This document shows positions 55,690 to 64,000 of a stretch of DNA of 64,000 nt, one piece after another (position 1 is the first letter of the stretch; each line of letters opens with the position of its first letter). The stretch covers positions 2,866,501 to 2,930,500 of the forward strand of contig NC_088338.1 of the NCBI RefSeq assembly GCF_036884655.1. The letters are read 5' to 3'. The DNA comes from Musa acuminata AAA Group. Taxonomy: Eukaryota > Streptophyta > Magnoliopsida > Zingiberales > Musaceae. The position numbers and the translations under genes were made by a program. The notes beneath the pieces were generated by a model that did not search any database, was not told where the DNA came from, and saw only the letters and a program-made list of their open reading frames with translations.

Positions 55690-57071
55690 TGTTCATTATT
55701 TTATTTTATTTTTAGGATTATTTTCAGAATTCTGCTTTTATTAAAAAACAAATCTAATTCACTAAGCACCTGCCTCTTTTTTTCTTCATTTACCTCATTT
55801 TTCCTTCATTTAGATGTATCCGACTATATATGTTCATATTGTATAATAGTATTTTTTTTTAATGTAGAATAAAAATAATATAATATGATGTTTTTGATAT
55901 TATTGAAAATACTATAACACATTAGAAATTTATTACAATATAATAAAAAATATAATATAATATTTTTATACTGTGATAATATTTTTTGATATTACTGAAA
56001 AATTATAATATAATATACTTTAATGCCCCCTTTACCTACCTCACTTTTCGTTCATTTTTCAATGGATCGATCCAACTATAATATAGTCGTGTGATATAGT
56101 ATTTTCAACAATATAGAAAATATATTATGATATATTATAATATAATATAATGATTTGTTTGTATATTTGAAAATATTATAACACAATCAAAATATATTAC
56201 AACATAATACAAAAATATTATAATATAATATATTTTTTATATTTATATTATAATATTATAATATAGTATAAAAATATTACGAAAAAATTAAAGTTTTTAA
56301 TTTCATACTATACTGCCCAATGCAGGCGATATATATCAGTCCGCTAACCTATCGGCACGTGGATCGCCCACTACTAAGTGATATCAAATTTTTTGTTCGT
56401 ATTAGACAATACGAGGTTGTACTGACAATAACAATCAAAATTTCAACTGTTACTAATCTTTACCAGCGGATACTAGTTGAACCAATCGTTATTGATTTAT
56501 ATCGATTTTCAAATAATCAATTTGACTGTTTGATACATTCTAAAGGGTTTTTAAATCATTTCTTTCCTCTATTTTCACTCTCATGTTCTCTTAAACTCTT
56601 TTTTACTTACATATTCTCACATTTTAATTCTTTTAAACTCAACAACATAAAAATTTATAGATTAGATCAAATTTAGGAGACTAATTGAAGACACATGTGA
56701 TTCAAAACAATTAACCTACGACCATCATCGTATTGATACACCATCATATCGATGCACCAATGACATACGGTATATTAATACACTATGTCGTGAGATTAAT
56801 TTCAGGATTATATTTAACAAACATATCATAATGATATACATATACATATAATCGATGATCCCGATTCACCACCTTTGAAGGTTTGTCGTTTATTTTGGTG
56901 GCAGAATATTGATACATGTGTTTACTTAATTTATTTAAAACTTAACGTTTAAGTTGTATACAAAAATAATCTAACAATTAAAATAATTTTTCTATAGATA
57001 ATTTAATATTAATAAAAGGATAATCCGAAATAGATCAAAATTGTAAACCTTATACAAGATTACTCCTCAAA

Positions 57072-57203
<132 letters not shown>

Positions 57204-57420
57204 CACTATTGTTACCTAATTTACATTAGTTTTGTTAAAACTATACTAAATGTAAATTTATTTCTAACTTAAAAAACTTCTTCCTATTTTTTTTAGATAT
57301 TTTTGAAAGATTTTATGTCTAATTTAGACGTAACACTCGGTACGCTGACACTATACAAGATTAAAAACCTTGCTAAGAATACTAAAACCCTATAGGTCGA
57401 TCAATAAAGAAAAAATTGAT

Positions 57421-58070
57421 AGTTGACTCTCAAATCAAAAATATTTAAAGTATTATGCAGAAAAAATACTGCTAAATAATTATGAAAATGATGGTTACTT
57501 TTCGAATAAAAATCCAAAAAACAGAGATTTTTTTTTGAAAATTCGTCCATTTTTATTTTTGATTAATCTTATATTTTCTCCGGTTCATTTAATTTTATTA
57601 AGTCTTATATTCCACGTGATGCTAACTAATAAAATTGGTTGGCCTTATCAATTTTCAGCTATACTCGAATCAACTTATGGTTTTCAAGTCATTGAGAGTC
57701 TTTCTCATTATACAATGGATTTGAATTACCCAATGAAATTTAGAAGAAACATGAAAATGGAGTATTTAAGTCCATGCTTTACTCTGCCATCTTCTTCCTT
57801 TGCTCAAAACTACTGATCTCTTGAGTGGTGTCATCAGCCAACTACACGATTAGATGCATTATAAATTATTTATATTTATTGATAGGGCTTGAAACCATAT
57901 CGATGATGGAATAATTATCACTAATATTGCATAGATAGCATATTTTAGTATTTGGCAAAAAAGAAACACTATTTAGTCCATAATTAATCCTCTAAATATT
58001 AACATTGTGTTTAACTATATGATTAAACGCACTATAGTCTATTTATTTTTCTTGGACTCGAAACAAATCT
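57421..58070. other. Spacer between tRNA array and LARP6 promoter
   Basis: AT-rich, with no supported gene; the 93-codon frame at 57535-57816 has no recognised motif and is low in GC. Confidence 0.45.
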
Positions 58071-58146
58071 GGCCCGGCCCATTTCCACAAACCCTAACCC
58101 TAACCATCATGTCCTGATCTCGGCCCGTCTCACCGCCCTATAAAAG
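58071..58146 (+). promoter_or_regulatory. LARP6 core promoter: GGCCCA, telo-box, TATA
   Basis: GGCCCGGCCCA at 58071-58081 (site II-like), then AAACCCTAACCCTAACC at 58089-58105 (two and a half plant telomere units, a telo-box), then TATAAAAG at 58139-58146, 86 bp before the ATG. Telo-box with GGCCCA is known from plant genes for translation and RNA handling. Confidence 0.7.
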
Positions 58147-58231
58147 TGGAGTCACACCGGAGTGGGGTCGTATAGAGGCGGAGTCGAGGGAGCCGCGTTC
58201 ATACAAACCCGGTGGCCGCTCGCCGTGGGAA

Positions 58232-61200
58232 ATGGAAACCCAAGAGCGGCCTCCCTCTTCTCCGCCTCCACATCCACCTCCCTCCTCTCGGCCGCCCCTT
58301 CCCTTCCCCGACGTCGTCCCTCCGCTCGCGGACGCGTCGGCAGGCGGGGTCACCCAAGGAGCAATGGAAGACCCCGTGGTCGACCCTTCGGCCGTTGATC
58401 TCGGCTGTGACCCGCAAGAAGGCACTGGCGACTCTGAAATCGACCCCCTTCTTGAAGTCGACGCCTTCCCTGATGCCCCTGAAGACCTTATTCTCGAAGA
58501 AGCGGAGGCGGCTCCCTCCGGTCCGGCAGTTCTCTCTGACGAACTCCGTGATCAGATCGTTCGTCAGGTTCGAATCGTACCGTAGATATACAATTTCCTT
58601 TTACTTGAGGACGAATCGTAGATATCTGTGGATGCCTTGGTAGTTGGTTCGTTTTTCTTGAGTGTACTTATCTACCTTAGTAACAGGCAGGAATGATTGG
58701 ATTGGGAGGCATAGGTAGTCATATTGATGAAGCATAAGTTGTTGTTTAAAATGATATTGGAATTTTACAACAAAGAAAAAGATTAATATAAAATATTAAA
58801 TAATAACTATTGCATGATGCGTATAACAAACACACGTTACAATGAGTAACCTGGTGTCTGAGTTAAGGAATTGGACGCAACGTTGGTAGTCGCTTATACC
58901 TTATATCTCAAATGAGCAAAGACATCTGGAGTTGTTGCATTTAATCTAATTTTTAGTTGTATCATAGTACCAATTTAAGGGCTAATACTAGCATAAATTA
59001 TTAGGTAAATTTATCTCCAATAAACAAAATTTAGTGAATTAAACTCAGTGGCAGGGGTAATGTTATGATTATAGTGCAGTGTAGGATCTCCTTTTTCTTT
59101 GATTAATTAATTGATCACTTTGTAGGTAGAGTACTACTTCAGCGATGAAAATCTGCCTACAGATAAGTTTTTGTTAAAGTTCATCAAGAAGGACAAGAAG
59201 GGATATGGTAAGTTTTTAGACTTTATGACTTGCTGGATTTATTTGCTGTAGCTCAATATTAGTTGCATTTATACCCAAAAAGGTTTTCATTTTGTGTCTG
59301 GTGGTAGATGTGATTATATATTCATTGTTGGTTGATTGTTGTTGTTCATATGAAGAGTATGAATGATTAAGTTGCTTAGAGGCCCCAATCAGAAGTTTAG
59401 TTATTCAAAATATTCTTCCAAATGATGTGATCACGGTTTTCATTCCATCAAGTCCACTTTGACATGAAATAAGATGTAGGTTCACATATGCTGTGGTTTG
59501 TTCCTTTCTTTATTTTGTATAATCCTGACAGTTCATAATAAAATCCATCAAGTTCACTTTGATTGTCTTTTTGTATTATATCTATTAGTTTTCTTATTAT
59601 TTTATAGTTCATTCTTTTTATGGATCATTTATTAATATTTTTTCATCCTTCTCAGTTTTTTTATGATTGACTAGGAGGATGGTTCTATGCTTGTGTCACA
59701 ATGCTTGTATCAATAGGTTTGTCAAATTCTTTGAGAATTTCTTTGAAAAACAGTATTTAGTTCCTTTTTCAAGGATCATTTATCAATATTTTTCAGCCTT
59801 CTCAGATTTTTATGATTGACTTATAGGATGGTTGTATGCTTGTGCCATAATGTTTCTATCGTTAGGTTTGTCAAATTCTTTGCGAGTTTCTTGATAAACA
59901 ACTCCAGAGATATACTGTACATATATTATTAAAACATGAAACCAAGACTGAGGGAGAAGTTGATGAAATAAAGCAGGTACTGATGACAGGTTGGCCCAAC
60001 TAGATGATTCTCCTGGTGCAGCTATTCACAGTTGTGCTGAGCATCTAGTTTGTCTGAATGACTACTCAACCAACTGCCAACTGATTCTCTCTATCCCTAA
60101 GATTTTTGTAATATTCAAGGATTTATGCTTTGTTAATGCCATTATCATTTTCTTCAAGAATTCCTTCTACAAATAACCTATTTTTTTTATTATTGTGGTT
60201 TCACACTGGTTGCAACTTCACATTTTCTTTTGTCTTTGAACTTATTTCTGGACATGGTTTGTTGGAAAAGCTACTCTCCATGTCCTTTTTTGGTATATTT
60301 TAGTACTTCCATATGAGAATACTGCTTACAGGGCCTCTTCCCCTTGTACCGATATAGTTTCTCTTTGTCTATTTTGTATTGCAGAATCAGTTGATGTTCT
60401 GACGGTTTCTGAATAGCTGATACAGTTTGTTTTGTCAGCCTCTTTTTTTTTTTTTTGTTTCTTAGCATGACCTCTATACTTGTTAAGGGACCATGAAGAC
60501 AGAATATTGATGATCCTGTACTTGATGATTGCCGCCCAGTGCGGTACTGAAGGTGGCTCATCAGCTTGATTTTCTGGCAGGAAGTGATGTCTTCCTTACT
60601 CACCTGAGATCGTCCCTCGAGTAAATTATTTTACGTTCATCTTGGTGTGTGTAAAATGTCTGCAGGTGCTAGCAACTGTCTGTAGTAATCGTAAATTGTA
60701 ATTACTACCAGCAGATGCTTTACCTGTACCAACTATCAAAGTGCTGTTTATCTACTCTAGGTCTGATTGCCTGCTTAATTAGCTCTACATTTTACTGTTT
60801 GTAACACTGTTTAAAGGAGTGAGTACCTATAGTGATCCCGAGGCAAATGTTAGGTTCTAAGTTACCCCTAGTTCTCTCAAGCTTATCATTTTTTTGTTTG
60901 CTATCACTTTAACATGTAATATAATAGAATTGACATATTAGTTTGGCAATGCAAACAATTTTGGTTGATACTTTTTTTGGGTTTCAGAACATTTTAACTT
61001 TTAATTTTGTGATTGCTATATATTTTATTCAGCATGGTTATTTCTTTTTCATTTTAGTTTGTTTAAGCCAATTAATTTTTGGACATTAATTAACCCCCGA
61101 CTATGGGATTGACCTAAAAGTCTCTTTATAAGATGTTGTAAGCCATCTCCCCAGCTATGTGTAACCACGCACAATCTGCCAAAGTTGGTCAATATGTGAA

Positions 61201-64000
61201 CCAACTTAGCAAGTGATCTTACATTTTCCATTGAGGATTTAACAATCCAAGGCACAAGTGGACATTCATTTGAACATATAACTATTTCATTTGCTTATAC
61301 AATCCTATGTTACGCTTAAGTCTTTGAGTTGTGTGCTGTTCAAATCCTCCAAAATCACTCTAGCTTCATATCTTACTTGCCTCCTTAGCATGCATGAGAC
61401 ACATCTAGTAGCAATAATATCTCCCCATGCATTTTTTATGATATATCTTGTACCTGGAGAGTTAGAAATTTCTATTGTATAAGCTATATCGACACAACTC
61501 TCTCTCCTCAATCTATTATATACCCCCTGAGAACTCTCATAATTGCTATCACACTCCAAGTACAACTCCAATATAAATACTCAAAAAGTGGCCACATTCT
61601 ACTAATACCATCACATGATGATAATCTCAATTTATTACAAGAATTTTAAATTTATTATATTTCAAACATTTAACTTTATATCAATCACAGTTTAAAGTAT
61701 ATTAGAACTGAAAAATGCATATCAGAAACATTGTTGGATACGATAGTCTCAAATAGGAAAGAAAGGAACAACAAGAAAGAAAGTGCAAGTAGGATCAATG
61801 GATGAATAATATAATAAATGTTTAGTACACACAATGAAGTTGATCAATTTATATCAAGTACACAACATATCATACACATCATCAGTGACACATGAGATGT
61901 TTGACTTCTAGATGACTTCAGCTAACTGAGAGGAATCATGTCACACTTAACAGTTGGAACAACGTCTCACTTGCTACGGCACGTCTCCCTTACCAAGTAG
62001 AAGATCATCTAGCAATCATGTCTAATAGTTCACTGATACCCGAAGGTATCACACTACCAATACTGACCTACCGTGTAATATAAAAATGGAACATACCCCT
62101 TAGTTCAAATATTAATAGTTCTTGGATCAAGATCCAACCTACCCCTTAGATCCATTATCTTTGGGAATCAATTTCATGTTTTATATTACCTACTTCTCTT
62201 GACTCGTTGATGCTGATGTCACCCATCATATGTATATATGCTTGGATGTGTTCATGATGCAATTTGAAAATGATGATATAAATGCATGACACTGAGTATT
62301 TAGGATGGATATTGATTCTTGTCGAGGACCAAAGTCCTGTGACGGTAGGGTGATGCCCATTGGAATTACGAGCTGTCATTTGTGGTAGCTAGATGGTCTC
62401 TTATTTGTTAAGGGAGGCGTGTTGTACCCATGGTGGGTACGACAACACTTGATCATCTGTTGCAAGTGCAACATGATGCCTTTCCATTCGCTGAAGAGTC
62501 TAAGTCAATCGAACGTCTCATGTGCCATTGATAGTGTATGATATCTTGTGTATGCTTGATATAAATCGATTTGCTTTGTTGTGCATACTGAGTGTATTCC
62601 AGTAGAGTTTATTATTCAGCCTTCCATTGAGACTTTCTTTTTGATATTCTGTTTGGCACAACCCTACTCTTCAATGTTACTAAGAATAGTTGTTGATTTT
62701 TTTGAAAGACACATGACAATTGTGGGCATTAGCATCAGAAACACTGCAAACCTATTTAATTTAAATACCCTTCTATCGAGAGCTTAGACCTTTGTTTATT
62801 CTAGTAGCTTTTAAACTGTGATTGAAATAAAGTTAAAACTTTTGAAATGTAATAAAATTGGATTTTTGTAATAAACTGAGATTATTGACCGGTGATGATG
62901 TTAGCAGAATGTTGTCACCTTTTGAGTATCTGTATTGGACTTGTGCTTGGGGCATGTTGTCTGAACATATTGTAATAGCCAATTACTGGTTGACTATTGT
63001 TGTTAACATATAGTGCCTTTTTGCACCATGGAAGAGGTTATAAATTTTAATTTACAATTATGATTTGTGCAAATTTATGCAGAATCAAATTTGTAATATG
63101 CTGTAATGTAGAATAAATTTATGTTATTGTGGATGAAATATGACTCTGAGAAATTAGGAATGAAATCATGAATTTAATTGAAGTAAACTGATTTGTACAA
63201 GGAATTCTGGGATTGGTGTTGAGGTTAGGGATTGCGCTGACTTCAACTTGGGCTTGGCCTAGTACTAAGAACGCTGACAAGGCTGAACGTTGACACATAA
63301 TAGAACTAGAACAGTTATAGTTTACAAAAGAAAATGTCGTGTAATGGAGTAGACAATAAGACTTTCTTAATGATATGAAGTTTGGCTGCAATATGGCCTT
63401 CATCGTGTCATACATATTATTGAATACAATTTAGATAAGAACACAAGAAGTTGTGTTACTCATTAATCTGTAACTGTATTCTATTTGGTTCTTGCAGTTC
63501 CTATTGCAGTTATTGCATCCTTTAGAAGAATGAAAAAGCTTGTTCAAGACCTATCTTTAATTGAAGCTGCACTTAGAACATCCTCCCAGCTTGTAAGTTG
63601 TTGCATAAATTTTCTTGTTGTATTTTCTTTCCTTGCATATATGGCCTTTTAATTATATGCAGACATGTGGAATTTTTGTGCTCTTTGAGGTGGTTATGCT
63701 GGTGACTTTATTCAGCAAACTAAGCAAATTGATATATTTACTGCAGGTTGTTAGTGAGGATGGGAAAAAAGTGAGGAGATTAAATCCATTGCCAGTTGTT
63801 GCAACCACTGAAGCGAAGGTACATTTTGTAATTTCTTAATCTTCTCTGACATGTTGATCTATCCCAGATTGGTGCTAATTTCCAAAATGTGACTGTTGAC
63901 CTGCTAGTCACGAACTATTTTAGTGGAGAATTTACCGGATGATAGATCAGAAGAAAATATGCAAAGAATCTTCGGCAAACTCGGAAAGTATGTTATTGTT
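58232..64000 (+). CDS. LARP6: La-related protein 6 (LARP6), 5' part; continues beyond window
   Basis: LARP6 proteins bind RNA through a La motif plus RRM and act in mRNA translation or stability. Exons seen: 58232-58567, 59126-59207, 63498-63592, 63747-63818 and 63908-63987, all GT-AG and joined in frame (about 221 codons). Exon 1 encodes a Pro/acidic, low-complexity leader of about 100 residues. The La motif starts at residue about 104 (LRDQIVRQ-VEYYFSDENLP), continues TDKFLLKFIKKDKKGY-VP, AVIASFRRMKKLVQDLSLI, and ends LVVSEDGKKVRRLNPLP. The RRM begins SRTILVENLPDDRSEENMQR and runs off the window at FGKLGK. The start at 58232 is the first ATG after the TATA. The 4.3 kb second intron is the largest. 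It resembles the plant LARP6a type more than 6b/c, by eye. The stop and C-terminal region are not in the window. Confidence 0.92.
59208..63497 (+). other. LARP6 intron 2
   Basis: This 4290-bp intron splits the La motif codon GGA-TAT-G|GTAAGT ... TTGCAG|TT. It contains a local repeat in which GATCATTTAT-AATATTTTTC-GCCTTCTCAG-type sequence occurs at about 59620-59760 and 59773-59880. No gene was recognised on either strand. Confidence 0.8.

Overview
This is nuclear DNA from a flowering plant, almost certainly a monocot. It has spliced genes with GT-AG introns, GC-rich first exons in AT-rich intergenic DNA, a photosystem I subunit gene, plant-only families (CBL calcium sensors, TIP aquaporins) and many microsatellites and transposon relics. 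A Zingiberales (banana-like) source is possible from the overall style and the TACCG-rich repeats, but this is a guess.

Layout. The left edge holds the last exon of a mitochondrial ATP synthase subunit g gene (ends 1261). After a long-TIR foldback element comes a complete three-exon SINA-type RING E3 ligase (4819-9805), whose 3.6 kb first intron carries an antisense RTE-type LINE relic. From about 11.56 to 34.77 kb there is a head-to-tail segmental duplication with units of roughly 11-12 kb. Each unit carries an upstream region and an intact eight-exon CBL4/SOS3-like calcium sensor gene of 216 codons (copy A 17389-22165, copy B 28151-34499). The copies differ by several private insertions and tandem expansions, and copy A has changes at conserved EF-hand positions. 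A three-exon tonoplast aquaporin (TIP4-like) lies on the minus strand at 35982-37184.

About 5 kb without a recognisable gene follows, then a single-exon, GC-rich, possibly myristoylated protein of unknown function (42426-42911). Next is a two-exon DEAD-box helicase of the DDX41/RH35 type on the minus strand (43836-50047), which sits head to head with PSAH, the photosystem I subunit VI gene (50639-51165). Downstream of PSAH is a tandem array of seven intron-bearing tRNA-Tyr(GUA) loci (51509-55689). Two have perfectly paired acceptor stems, one has a single mismatch, and four are decayed or truncated. They lie in repeats of about 460-510 bp, with a further 2.17 kb super-duplication. The right end is the 5' part of a LARP6-type La-related RNA-binding protein gene (58232 to beyond 64000), with telo-box, GGCCCA and TATA elements.

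The genes do not form an operon-like unit; this is ordinary eukaryotic gene order. The most informative features are the CBL4 tandem pair with asymmetric EF-hand divergence and the nested tRNA-Tyr array with one compensatory acceptor-stem pair. Homology calls rest on recognising conserved motifs by eye; no database search was run.
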